The position numbers and the translations under genes are program-made. Under the pieces are notes generated by a model that searched no databases, was not told the DNA's origin, and worked only from the letters and a program-made list of their open reading frames with translations. A stretch of 64,000 nucleotides of DNA from Plectrocnemia conspersa (Eukaryota; Arthropoda; Insecta; Trichoptera; Polycentropodidae): the NCBI GenBank assembly GCA_009617715.1, contig VTFK01000176.1, positions 62,001 to 126,000 on the forward strand, written 5' to 3'. How positions within the stretch are numbered: position 1 is the stretch's first letter; each line of letters starts with the position of its first letter. Below, in pieces: positions 24,901 to 36,639 of this stretch.

Positions 24901-27900
24901 GTTATGTTCGTTTAATTTATTGGTATTATTTTCTATAAAAATCATTTACAAATTTAATATAACCCAATCTTGAACAAGACATCATTTGGTTGAGGGGGAA
25001 AGAGGTGGGGGGCATATGCCCCCCTTTGAATTTGGCCAGAAAAAAATATGTTATTTAAAAATACTTTAATAAAGTCGAACTATTAAAAAAGGACGATTTA
25101 TTTTTCTACTCATTAATTTATTAGTATTATTTTCTATAAAAATCGCTTATAAATTGAATATAGCTCCCATGTTGGCTGACTTTTGTTTGAGACAATTTAA
25201 GTAAAAAACAACAAACCTCAGCTGCATTTTAGCTTATTCAAAAACCCCAAAAACATCATTTGCGGGGGGGGGCAGGTGTGAGCATTTCCCCCCCCCCTCC
25301 TTGAATTTGGCCAGAAAAAATGACACTTAATGAAATACTATGAATCTTAATGAAATCAAAATATAAAAAAACGACCACTGACTGGCCAACTTTTGCCCCC
25401 CCCCTTCACTCCCTGGAAAAAGCTGAAATGACGTCACTATCTAAGAAAATCTAAAGTAAAATCATATCGAAATACACTTTCACTGGTAGATATATATTTT
25501 TAGCAATGAATATATAATTTAATAATAGAAAAGTGTTGAAATAAATTATTAAAACGTTTGTTTGCATATTGATTTGATAGACTAAGATTCATAGTATTTC
25601 TTCAAATGACATGCATTTTTCTAGTTAAATTCAAGGGGGTTCCTGTCTAGCGTCCACGTCAAAAGCAATAAAATCGTAAAGGCACTGACACGATTTTATT
25701 GCTTTTCACCTAAATTTTTGACTTCTGAGAAGTAATAATTGTTTTTGCGCCCTCATATTGACCAAAATTCGGTTTGAACTTTTACCAATACTCTCATATC
25801 AAAAGTGTGAAGTAATATCTGTGCGGATAGCTATCATAATTTTAAAACATAGTGTTATATTAAAGTGCAGACAAACTATGGAGCAATATGCGAGATACGA
25901 CGTTTGTCTGTACTTCTTCCGCTTATTTTCCCCTGAAAGATGAATTGGCTTAATTTGTATTTTGGACTTAATAAAAGTACTAAAACTATAATTAGCTTTA
26001 GAACTTTTATGAGGTTAGGTTTTGGTTTGAACAGCAAATGGACATTTCGAAACGTCAAATTGAGTTTCATGGACATTTTAGAGCAGCATATAATTTCAGT
26101 AGTAGTTAAATTATATTTTCGCTAGTAGAAATATATATCTACTGGGGAAAATATATTTGGATTTCACTGAAAAATACGCATTCACTGTAACATTTGTACG
26201 TCGCATGTAAATAAATAATAAGTATGTAAATGTATTACTATGTATGGAAAAGTTTACCCTGCCAGAAAGTGTATTTCGATATGATTTCACTGAAATGACA
26301 TATTTTAAAAACAAAATCAGGATTGATTAGAGACCGTTTTTTAAGATTTTTTTGAGGGTTAACCCAAAAATACCCAGGGATGTCCTATCAGTTTTTTCAA
26401 GAGAGGGGGGGGGGGCAAAAGTTAAACAGTCAGTGGTCTTTTTTATTAATATTTCGATTTCATTAAATGACATAATTCATTTTTTATGGCTAAATTTAAA
26501 GGGGGGTGGGCAAATGCCACCCCCTCCCCTCAATCAAATGACGTCCTGTTTGTTGTTTTTTTCTTAAAATGCCAATAAATTTGTAATTGATTTTTTAGTA
26601 AATAATACCAATAAATTAACCCTTTCCGCTCGTATGGTGCGTGAGACGCACCAGTACTTGGGTCTATATTACTCGTAAGGCGCGTCAGAAACACCATTCC
26701 AATTAATGAAATATAACGTTGATTTTTGGGTATTTCCTGTGCATGTTTTGAATGGGGTTTTTGCAGTGTTGTAGACAAGAGTTTCAAGAGTCATACCTTA
26801 TCAAAAAAATATCATTTTTACCTGAATCAAGCCGGGGAGAGCTTATTTATCGGGATAAGTCGGGGTTTTTTTGATGACTAAATTTAACGGCAGATTTGCC
26901 GTAGCTACTCCCAAAGGCAACAGTTGGCGATCGCCTTTCGGTTGACACGCGTCGGTGACGTTTTTATTACCTATTCTGTTTTCGACAGTGGCTCGGTTGT
27001 CCGTAATTTGTGTCTAAGTGAAACTATATATAGTGACTGATAATTTTGTTTAATTACTTATTTTGTAATTTTATTGTGAAGTTATTGTAAAGTTATTTTT
27101 TAAATATTATTGTGAAAAAATAGTGCTATGGCTAAATATAGTGGTTGTGAAGATATGTTTTGTAATGATAGTGTATAATCTTATATTGGGCGACAGTCAA
27201 ATAGGCGATTCAAAATGGGCGACAGACTAACGGGCGATGGTCTTTTGGGCGATACAATAATAATGCATTACAAATAAATGTGATGCAAATGATGATCTTA
27301 TAATTAATTAAATAATTAACGTAATTAAATACATACGAAAATATAAGTAATATTTTTTAGAAAAGAATTAAAAGATGAAAACATTATTGGTCTAAACAAA
27401 ATATATTATACCTACATAAGATATATGTATATTTACTTATCATTAGTGCATATTTAATCATAAAATTAATCACTTAAACAGTTTGATTTTTTTATTCAAG
27501 AATTTAAGAGAGTTACCCGATATTATAAAACACTTAGGCTAAAGTCGGTAATTTTATTATAAATACCTACCAAAAAAATGTTTATAGTGGGCCCTTACGC
27601 GAATTTTTTTTATGTTTTGAGCCTTGGAAACTACTGTGAGAACAAACTTTTGGAATTGCTAAAAATCGCATATTTTACAGTTATCTATTTTAAATTAGAT
27701 AGGATTGTTATATATAAATATAATAACACAGAACTAGCGCTGATAAGTGTTTATCGTGGATTTCGCCCTTTACGCGATTTTTTTATATTTTGAGACTTAT
27801 AAATTACTGTGAGAACAATCTTTTGGAATTTCCAAAAATCGCATACTTTACCGTTATCTATTTTAAACTGGATAGGGTAGTTATATATAAATATAATAAC

Positions 27901-30900
27901 CCAGAACTAGCGCTGATAAGTGCTTATCGCAGATTTTACCCTTTACGCGATTTTTTTATATTTTGAGAATTATAAATTACTGTGAGAACAAACTTTTGGA
28001 ATTTCCAATATAATTTTTCGTTTTAACCCTTTATAGGACACATATTTTTGTTTACTTACATTTTTTAAAAATTTATTAATATCTTATTTGTCGTTTTAGG
28101 CTGCAATATTCTAAATTAAGTCCACTTTATATTGAATGGTAAACTGACCTACCAATGTACGTTATCACGAGTGCTCTTGTAACATTAGGTTCATTATTAA
28201 AAAAAAAACATAGGAAAAATATAAACCTTAATTTTGGTGTATTTACATGTACCACTTTGTTCAAGGTGTCCTATAAATAGTTAATGTATATTTTATTAAT
28301 ATTTACAATAAAGCAAGGCGTGCAAGTTTTTTTTAATTTCTGTCGCCAAATAAACCATCGCCCAATTGACCGTCGTCGTCGTATAAAATTACAAACAAAT
28401 ACATATTTACCATACAGATATTCATTATTAAAAGTTTTGTCTATTTTTAATTAAGAAATATAAAAAATAATATGACACTAACTGCAACGTTCCATTTACC
28501 CTTCGATGGGGCGATGAGACTAATATTAGTTTATATAAATATAGATATCTTGTGGGTTTCTTTAATTATGGAAAAAACGTACAATTTGTAATTCTGCGAG
28601 CGATGTAAGCTGGCTTCGTTCGCAGGTAGATATATCTAAACCTAAAACCGAGCGGCATATTGTTATTTGTGTATATTTATGGTTTAACCATTTTTCGGTC
28701 CCATAAATATTTTAAAAAGGGTCGTCACCCTATTGTGTTAATTTATTGTTATGGATTGCCAACCAATGGTACTTGAGAGAACCAAAAAAAATTAAAATGT
28801 AATTTAGAGAAATGGAAGTATTTGTTCTGATTTCTTCGTTTTTGATATTAGTTTATTCATAGTTATGCTCTACATATATAATTTTAATTTTTAAAAAGAA
28901 TTTAACATTTTTCATTTTTCCCGAGCTGGCGACATACCTAGTACGAAAACGATTACGAGTGCAAAGGGTTAAAGAGTACGAAATAAACGAACATAACAAA
29001 AAATATTTTATATTAATTTTATAAAAAATATTGAAAGCCTCTGAATTGATACAAAAATAATTATACTAAAGCCGAAAATTATATGAAAAATATTTAAAAT
29101 AAATTAACGAAATTTAATAATATTAGTGTTAAAATAAATTATTAAAACATACTAATACAAAAAAGTAGTAAGAGAAATCATAGCATCAGAAATAATCATT
29201 CCGAGTGTACTAACAAATTAATAAATGTGTATAAATTAACTCATTACTCAAAGGGTTAAATGTGTGTGCTAATTTGCAAACGCTGAAAACGAAAAACATC
29301 CATATTCTTTATCTTTGCCATGTTTTGAGTTAGTATGTGTAATGCGCAGGAATCTTTTGAGAATTATTGTATAGATATGTATATAGTATATAGTGATAAA
29401 TATAATGTAATTCATTTTTTATTCCTCAGGGATGAAACGCAAGTTATAATACACTCTAATGATCCAATTGCTCCGGCTGGCTACATAAACTTACTGAAGC
29501 TACATTTAGAACCGAAGAATGATCAACTGCCGTATACGGGTAGGATACCTTTAGACTTCATCAGTGACATCAACGAATCGTCCTACAGCGATCTTAGCGA
29601 CATCGAAGCTAGTGAAACTGAGCTCGAGACATCTGACGATATTCAGTTGGTCCGTAGGCAATCAATGTCGGAGTCTTCTACATTGAACCCATTGATCGAC
29701 AGTCAAAACGTCAGCGACCTCACCTCGACCCATTCGTGTCCGTCAATCGTCGTCGATAATATTGGACCGAACGAAGCGTCAAAATCTCCGAACGAAGCAA
29801 TAATCAACAACAGTATGAGCCGTCTTGTTTTGAATCAAAACAACGTCGATAGTTTGGACGATTTGAAAGCGGAACAAGAACTACTGTACAGAAATAGGGC
29901 ACACAGCACTTCCATCACGTATCCGTTGACACCCATCGAATTTGAAGTCGAAAAGAACGTCATCGAAGATAATTCCGACATAAATTCGAACGGCTCCGGA
30001 TGGCATTGGATCGGCGGAATCGTCGGAGAGAATAGACCGAATAGCTCCGGAATGGAAGACGCTCTGGATAAATTATGTAGTAGGTAAACTTATCAATATG
30101 AAGTTTTATAAACGACTCGCTTGAATTCGAACCTGTCATTGGAGAAGGCGCTTTAGTATTTATTGTTAACTGGAGCTACTTTTTAAACGCCTAAATCCAT
30201 GTTAATTATTTAAGCAGTTGTGTGCTAAAAATGTTTAAATATAAGAGCTTAAATTGTGACTAAAGCTTCTTCTGCAGAGATAGTTTCATTTGAATATCAA
30301 TTCTTTTTAGAAAAAAATCTTGATTGATTTCTGAAATTTTTCAGAAATGCTGTCGACCCGAGATTTGCAATTGAACGACGTGTGTTCGGTGACGCTTTAC
30401 ATAAACGACATGACCGAATACGCGACACTCAACAAGGACTACGTCAACATCATGAGCTTCCCGAATCCTCCGTCGAGAGGGTGCGTCGAATGCCCTTTGC
30501 CTGAAGGCGTCGGCGTGATTTTGGAAGCGCTCGCGTATAAGACCGTGGTCAACGATCCGGAATTCGTGGAGAAGCATTCGATGCACATCCAGGGTATATC
30601 GCATTGGGCGCCGGCTAACATAGGTCCTTACAGTCAGGCAGTCAGGGTTAGTTTTCGGTTTAATATAGCTGGAGTAAGATTATGAAACGTGACGGTAATT
30701 GATCTTGCAACTGTTTTAGGTGGGTGATATCATAAACGTTGCCGGTCAGATTCCACTGGTGCCGGGTAGCATGCTTTTAGTCGAAGGCAATGAGCTGGTT
30801 CAATGCCGATTGGCGCTGCGGCACGTGCAGAGAATCTTGAATGCTATGGATTCTAAAATACAAATTCGAGACGTAGTTCAGGTAATTTTATCTACACTAT

Positions 30901-32214
30901 TTGCATTAACACAGTCAGTTTAAGAGCTATCCATTTCATTATTATGCATGATTTAGAAAGAGGAGGGAAGTTTGGGTTTAGACCCCTACTATTAGCTCTA
31001 AAGCACACAATGCGAATATACGTTCGATATACTTATCATTACTCTTATTTTTTTAACAAATTTATATAATAATAAAATTTTCTATTTATAGAAAAATAAT
31101 TTTTTTTATAAACAGAAAAAATAATTTTTTTTCGAGTAATGGTATATCGAACGTATATCCGTATCGTGTGCTTTAGAGCTAATAATAGGGTTATAAACCC
31201 AAACTTGCCATCTCTTTCTAAATTATGAATAATGATGGAATGAATAGCTCTTGAACTGACTGTGCTAACGCAAATAGAGTATAGTTCAGGTTTGTTTAAA
31301 CAATTACACATTATTTTATTACAGGCTGTCTGTTACATCACTCATCCTCACATCATTGCTGAAGCACGTCGTCAATGGGAAAGAAGAACAAATAATGCCA
31401 TCGTCGATTACGTAGTAGTTCCTAAACTTCCGAGAGGCGCTCCGATAGAATGGCACGTTTGGGCACATTGCCACAACTCTAGATTCGAATGTAAGTATTC
31501 TTACGCTGGACGTCGAGGAATCCTCACCCCGTGTCTTGTGATGTTGATATTTCGCGTGTAAATACTGCTTAAAATATTATATATGTACATTGTTGTGTTA
31601 CTCTTGTTTTAGATGAAGAAACTGGATGTAACATTGGCGAGTATAAAATAGCCATCAGGAGGAGGTGGAATTATGAAAATAATGTATCCGCTGCTATTTG
31701 CTACGTTGCTACAGGTTGGATTTTTTTTTATTCTCCATTATTTTGCTTAATAATATCGTTGTACATTGTATCATCACTAAAAATTTACTGTGTGTGCTGG
31801 TGCATTTCAAGTGTGAAGCAATAGATGCTATAAATACGTATTTAATTTAATTTATTATCGGTTTTAGCTTCGTCGCCGTCTGCTTCGAAACTCGCCTGTC
31901 AAAACGAAGAAACCATGAACCACCACAAACAGTTGGCGACCACGATAACCGGCGAAGAAGTCATTGAAGCACTAAGGTACTGCATCAAAAGACTGCTCAA
32001 CGAATGCATCGAAGAAGACAAGGCGGCCATCGTCTATCTGAGAATCTTCTACAAAGTGTCGATATCGCCCGACGTCCAGCTGTTGATAGATGCGCTCAAA
32101 ACGGTCAAAAGCGACCATCTGCCAAATTTAGTATTCTCCGTCGTACCTGTAATCCATTTGCACAATCCGTTTACGTTTCTATCGATATCGGCCATCAGAC
32201 ACGAGACAAAGTGA
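21986..32214 (+). CDS. Dph6: Diphthine-ammonia ligase (Dph6) with C-terminal YjgF/RidA-like domains
   Basis: Catalyses the last step of diphthamide synthesis, ATP-dependent amidation of diphthine on eEF2, in the cytosol. Exons: 21,986-22,100; 22,307-22,491; 22,778-22,851; 22,924-23,029; 23,102-23,268; 29,430-30,079; 30,345-30,646; 30,720-30,881; 31,325-31,490; 31,613-31,714; 31,868-32,214, giving 791 residues. The N-terminus has the PP-loop ATP-binding motif (GLISGGKDS, residues 5-13) and the family signature GEGGEYETFTLDCPLF. After an acidic linker (about 216-432) come YjgF-type segments (NIGPYSQAV, NVAGQIPL). The exon 6 donor must be 30,079/30,080 (A|GTAGGT), because the apparent donor 4 nt later breaks the frame. 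Intron 4 starts with GC. Intron 5 (6.2 kb) is full of transposons. The short mammalian enzyme lacks the C-terminal domains. Confidence 0.95.
23030..23101 (+). other. Dph6: 72-nt GC-AG intron of Dph6 (frame-preserving if retained)
   Basis: Exon end ATAAAG is followed by GCAAGC, and the intron ends GAAAACAG before GTTGCAGCT. The flanking peptides AIVIK and VAALGLEP are contiguous in known Dph6 proteins, so removal is expected. The 72 nt have no stop codon and are a multiple of three, so retention would add 24 residues. Confidence 0.75.
23716..23928. mobile_element. Mariner-type MITE (about 213 bp) in a Dph6 intron
   Basis: Flanked by TA. Near-perfect inverted ends of roughly 33 bp, beginning with a GGTGTCCC or GGATGTCCC block followed by AAAATTAACGCAAGATTTG. 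The interior is AT-rich and non-coding. TA target and end style are those of Tc1/mariner elements. Confidence 0.85.
23940..24235 (-). pseudogene. Jockey-type non-LTR retrotransposon endonuclease fragment
   Basis: Minus-strand frame includes VGGDFNAKHREWGSRLTTTK and SEPTYW, typical of the apurinic-type endonuclease of Jockey-clade elements, then after a frame break a remnant resembling SDHSTVILTFSD. Truncated on both sides and frameshifted; no reverse transcriptase follows here. Confidence 0.8.
24463..25150. mobile_element. TTAA MITE family B, degraded copy
   Basis: Begins at TTAA with TCTTTTGATCGGTGTTGCCG, matching the left end of the 14,384 copy. The segment 24,840-24,960 is the empty-site counterpart (inverted) of the sequence flanking the piggyBac-like insertion at 26,616-28,972, and of the pogo insertion at 37,888. 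C-rich tracts follow at 25,010-25,030. Confidence 0.6.
25440..26330 (+). repeat. Dispersed repeat, family E
   Basis: Plus-orientation copy of the repeat at 20,990-21,540 and 61,540-62,440. Short ORFs here are not conserved as protein. Flanking 25,260-25,430 and 26,395-26,530 hold runs of C or G (up to about 12) next to a recurring CTTGAATTTGGCC motif that also occurs near 14,200, 14,340, 20,930, 25,020 and 62,600. Confidence 0.6.
27186..28372. mobile_element. Nested element with iterated GGGCGA end modules
   Basis: Interrupts the piggyBac-like relic. The left 70 bp contain five modules (TTGGGCGAC, ATAGGCGAT, ATGGGCGAC, ACGGGCGAT, TTGGGCGAT); the right end holds the inverted forms GTCGCCAAA and ATCGCCCAATTG. 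Inside is a 174-bp tandem repeat. No open frame of note. Superfamily not recognised. Confidence 0.6.
27583..28015. repeat. 174-bp tandem repeat, about 2.5 units
   Basis: Units start near 27,597, 27,772 and 27,945 (spacing 175 and 173 bp). Shared blocks are CCTTTACGCGATTTTTTTAT, ACTGTGAGAACAA and CCAGAACTAGCGCTGATAAG. The nucleosome-like unit length is typical of satellites, but here it lies inside a mobile element. Confidence 0.85.
30884..31281. mobile_element. Long-TIR foldback element filling a Dph6 intron at the splice donor
   Basis: Two arms of about 145 bp (30,892-31,040 and 31,135-31,281) are inverted copies of each other, around an AT-rich loop. They are flanked by the 10-bp direct repeat TAGTTCAGGT (30,874-30,883; 31,282-31,291), which looks like a target-site duplication that includes the exon end and the GT of the splice donor. 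Long arms plus a 9-10 bp duplication suggest a Mutator-like MITE. Confidence 0.8.
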
Positions 32215-35200
32215 ACCGAAACTGTATTAACGTAATTTACATTAACGAGGGTTATGCACAAAAGTTTTCGGCGGTTGTGATTGGTTTCGAACGATTTTTG
32301 ATCATGACCTTTTTTGTATACTCGTAAACGACGGGCCCTCTATATTTATTAAAATTGTATGTGTAAGCACAAACTTATTCTGCTGATTGAATTTTTCTCT
32401 ATATATTACGTATATGAACATATGTATACACATATATTTTTTATAAACTTAATTTTACACTTCAAGCTATACATATTTTACTATATGTGTATAGCAACGA
32501 GCTCTACCTGTGTATGTATATTTATATTTCCATAGTAAAACTACTCTGATTCGAAAAGCAAGTTGAGTGTTTCTTTTATAAACGAGCAATAAAACAGTAC
32601 AAAGAGCTTAAATAATAAATCGTCTAAGTGTTGAAACATACATATGTATATATAATATATGAGGATGGGTCAAATGAAAACCTTAAAAAAATGTAGTGTT
32701 CGGATAAAACTAGAATCCATTCATACACTTGCTGGAGCGACAAACGTGCATCACTATACTGAACTTTCACTTTTTTTTAAAAATGAATGAAAAGCGCTGC
32801 TCTCTTTAGTTGCATGCTTTAATCGTATTTACCACATTTATAATATTTTCATTTGACTCACTCACGTATGATTCCAGACTTGTCTCAGTTTGGGTATTGT
32901 TACTTTTTTTTTGTAAAGATCAAAACCATTCCACTTTATATATTGCCTCAATTGTTATATGAAACGTTTCTTTCGAATTAAAGTTGTTTTACTGTACCTA
33001 ATTTTTAAGACCAAAAGTTTAAAAAAAACCATCTAATTTGAGTCGTCCATCTGAGTTTACTGTACCTACTATGTATTACTATAATTATATGGAGGTGGAA
33101 TTTTCATTTTTGATCAGGGTTGATTTGCGGACCAAATTATTTATATAATTTGTAGAAAAAAACAACCCTCGTCTCGAGCCGTAGAAGCTAGAAAAGCCAA
33201 ATTGCAGTGAGTCCTTATGTACGATATTAATTTAGAATGTGTGCGTTCTGTACGATTGTCGGATGAATATTTTTGTATCTACGAATAGGACAAATGAATA
33301 ATGACAAATTTATTAACGAATCGATCGATTTATCTATATACATACGTATTTATTATATACTTGAAAGTTTAATAACATAATAATGATTATGTTGACTCGA
33401 TTCAAATTACTTTTGCTTGTGCCATTTTGTGTCGAATGATGTTTTTGCGTCGAATAGTCATGAAAGTTCTTGTGATACTTCTAAAAAAGACTTAGTTATA
33501 ATCGAATGTATATATCGAACGGAGCGAGTGGCCTTAAGTAGTAAAAATAATGAATAAAAAAAGTAAAATAAAACATTTTTATAACTTTGTCTATATTATA
33601 CATATTACGGATTGTCTCTAATTCGATTATAAAATTATATTATAAATGTACATGTGATACCGTAACAAAGTAAGATCCGAATGTCACTCGCTTTGGCGTT
33701 GTTTAAAAATGACAATATTTGTTTTTTGCTGATTTGTAAATAATATACATATATGTATGTAATTGTTTGTTATGACAAATGTGTTTTAAACTACCGTTTA
33801 TCACTAAAATTTCAATGATTTTAGCTAATGTTCAACTGTAACGGTGTATATTGTACATATATTCAAGTTAAGTTTTTATATTTTATTAAAGGCAATTTGC
33901 TAATGATATGTTTTTATTTCGTCAGACAAAAATATTTTTAAAATCCTGTTTTTTTCCCCTTCACCTGTGCCTTTTTTAAAAAGTATATAAAATTCATTGG
34001 TGAATTAGTAAACACCATATTTATGTTCTCGTAAAAGTTTTTATTATTAACGTATTTTATAAAATTGTGACGTGTTTTTAGAGCAGAATTGTGAATAAAA
34101 ATAAGAGTAATTTAAAATCAAGGTGCTAGAAATATTTTGGCTACATTATTATAAATTTTGTTTTAGTTTGCAGATCAGCAGTTAAGTAAAAATCATAGGC
34201 TTATGTAGCTTCCCAGAAGGTTAAATTCCGGTTAATCTTCATGCGCCACTTATTGCCGAATAGATCCTCGCATATTGATCAGGTTAATAAATGTTACACG
34301 AATTAATTAATATTAGGATGTATATTCGTTTATGTTTGCAGGATCTGTTCATACTTGCGTGCGATAAAATAAAATAAGTTTTATTCTTCATATTTTATTC
34401 TAAAAATAACATTCAACATGTGTTTAAAACATTGAATCAATTAAAAAAACATGTGCTTTGAGCGAATTGGAGCTAAAAAATAATACGAATAAAATTCAAT
34501 AGTACTTTTTTTCTTCGCTTAGTTAGAGTAATCAACGGAAACTGCCGTTTTTTTAAAAAAAATATTATAATCGGAAGCTGCAGTCGATTGACCTATCAAA
34601 AAAATATATTTGTTCGTTTCAATACTCGACAATCGAACTGTTCATTCTTCAGAAATCAGTCAAAGTCACGGACGAGTTTCCAGCACGGAGAAATAAATAA
34701 AAATATTTGTACCTAACACTTGATTCGATCGGAACGTCTCATACATCTCTCAGTCCAAAAACAGGCCATAATTATTACATCATTGGACTAACTCGTATTA
34801 CACGATTAATTTTCTAATAAGAAATTACTAATCTTTTGCATAGTAAAAAAAATAATTGATTAATTTCTGAAGAAATCGTCTATATACGCATATTATATAA
34901 ATATAATACATCTCAGCTTTACGATATATAGGATCGTAGCTTACGTATAAAATAAATACTGTCAAGATATCCTTATAAAAAAAACCTTAACAATAAAACG
35001 AAATACCGTCTTCGGACGATTGCCGGCCGCAAAAAACATAAAACAGCTTTGTACGATTCAATGTCGATCATTTTATCTCACCGTCGTTTGTTTAAAATCC
35101 GTAAGTCTATATCGTTTCAGCTAGACTATATAGTTTTCGTTACGGGTACACAGATATATCTACACATGTAAGCAAAATATTATTTACAACACGATAGAAT

Positions 35201-36639
35201 CGTCGGTCCGTTTTAAAAAATTCTCTTTCGATGATCCGACTATATACTTATACAATATATAATCATAACTCTACTAAACGCTAAAACAGGTAAGTAGAAA
35301 AACCTTATCTAATTACCGATACCCAATGTCCATATATTTATTTATATAAATTTACGATAACGTCGGACCTGCGTAATATATAATTAATTAATTAAAAACA
35401 GCCCACGTTTCTTTGATGCTCGCAAGATATACTATATCACATCTAAAAAGTTGACGATTTCGCACCATAGCGTTAAAAAGTACGTTCAATAAAAAAAAAA
35501 GAAAATCAGCAAATTGATGTTCTATTCGTATTTTACATATCAGATCTATTTCTTTGTATAAATATAAAATAATCAGTTTTTTTTTATTCATCAAGTATCC
35601 GTCACTTTTGAGTTTATTTTTATAAAAATATATATTATAAAAAGTTCTTTATAAAAAAATCGAGAAAGTGAGTCTTTTTACAACATTTTACATTTTACAA
35701 ACATTATTAGAAAAAATCAGGCATTTTAAAAATTAATTTCAACAAAAATGATTCGACTTGTGTTGATTCTTTTTCTACATCCGATGATTGAAGAATAAAA
35801 ATAAAAGAAATAAGAATCGTACAAAATAATTCATCGTTCTATATTTCAGTTAATTAATTAATAAATAGAAACACCGATGATCGAATTAACAATTAAAAAA
35901 ACTTAAATTACAAAATAATTAAAATGTCAACGTTTACAAAATTTTCGTCAGAAATTTCAAATAACAATTAGAAAAAAAGAAAATGTGAACATACACCTTT
36001 AATTAGTGAAATTTATATAAAAAAATATATCAAACATACTTAATCGATAAGGAACGACGTTACGAGCGATTATTGAAAAAATGTATACAAGTTTGAAATG
36101 CACTGGAAATTGGAAAGAAACACTAACGTAACGTAAACTATTACATAAATTATATACACATTTCGCCGTTATCATTAAAAAAAATAAAAATAAAAACTAA
36201 CGACGGATTCTCAGGTATTATAATAAATATCGCCGGATACAAATTTCGATCGCTTCAAACATTTAACGGACACACCCTTTTTATTTAATATACTATCGAT
36301 ATCTTAAATTAGTTCATTTTCCTCATTTATACAATGTCTCAGTTTTGTTATTTATTACTTATATATACACATAAACGTTCGATAATTTCACATTATTCAA
36401 TTGGCATCCCTATTATATGTATATGTATATATATACGTCACATTTGATGTCCCGTGAATAAATTATTTAAACAAAAATAATATAATAATAATGTTTATTC
36501 ACATTTACATCACCGTTTATAACAAATTTTGGTGCAATATTGCGATATATATAAATTTATAATTTAAACATTCGAAGCCACTTAAGATAGAAAAGTTTTT
36601 TATCTGATTATCATTTTACTACCGCCGCCGTCGCAAACG
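32215..36639. other. Convergent Dph6/e(y)3 3' spacer, no gene seen
   Basis: AT-rich. Likely Dph6 polyadenylation signal AATAAA at 32,588-32,593 (a later AATAAA near 33,550). A likely e(y)3 signal (minus strand) lies near 36,494. Short ORFs on both strands show no recognisable protein. Confidence 0.6.

Larger units (their letters stand above)
26616..28972 (+). mobile_element. PiggyBac-like element relic with TTAA duplication, interrupted
   Basis: TTAA at both ends; left CCCTTTCCGCTCGTATGGTG, right (inverted) CCCTTTGCACTCGTAATCG. A start-like MAKYSGCEDMFCND at 27,128 is followed at once by stops and by a foreign insertion (27,186-28,372). Sequence on both sides of that insertion matches the second copy at 47,110-48,487, which retains more transposase. 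The flanks match family B MITE sequence at 24,840-24,920, so the element landed inside an older MITE. Confidence 0.8.

Noticed and set aside
27578..27793. 71-residue ORF in the 174-bp repeat
   Set aside because: Overlaps non-coding tandem repeat units, and the frame is not maintained between units.
30080..30083. Dph6 exon 6 ending at 30,083 (AG|GTAAAC)
   Set aside because: The donor looks stronger but puts exon 7 out of frame; the donor at 30,080 (GTAGGT) keeps the whole protein in phase.
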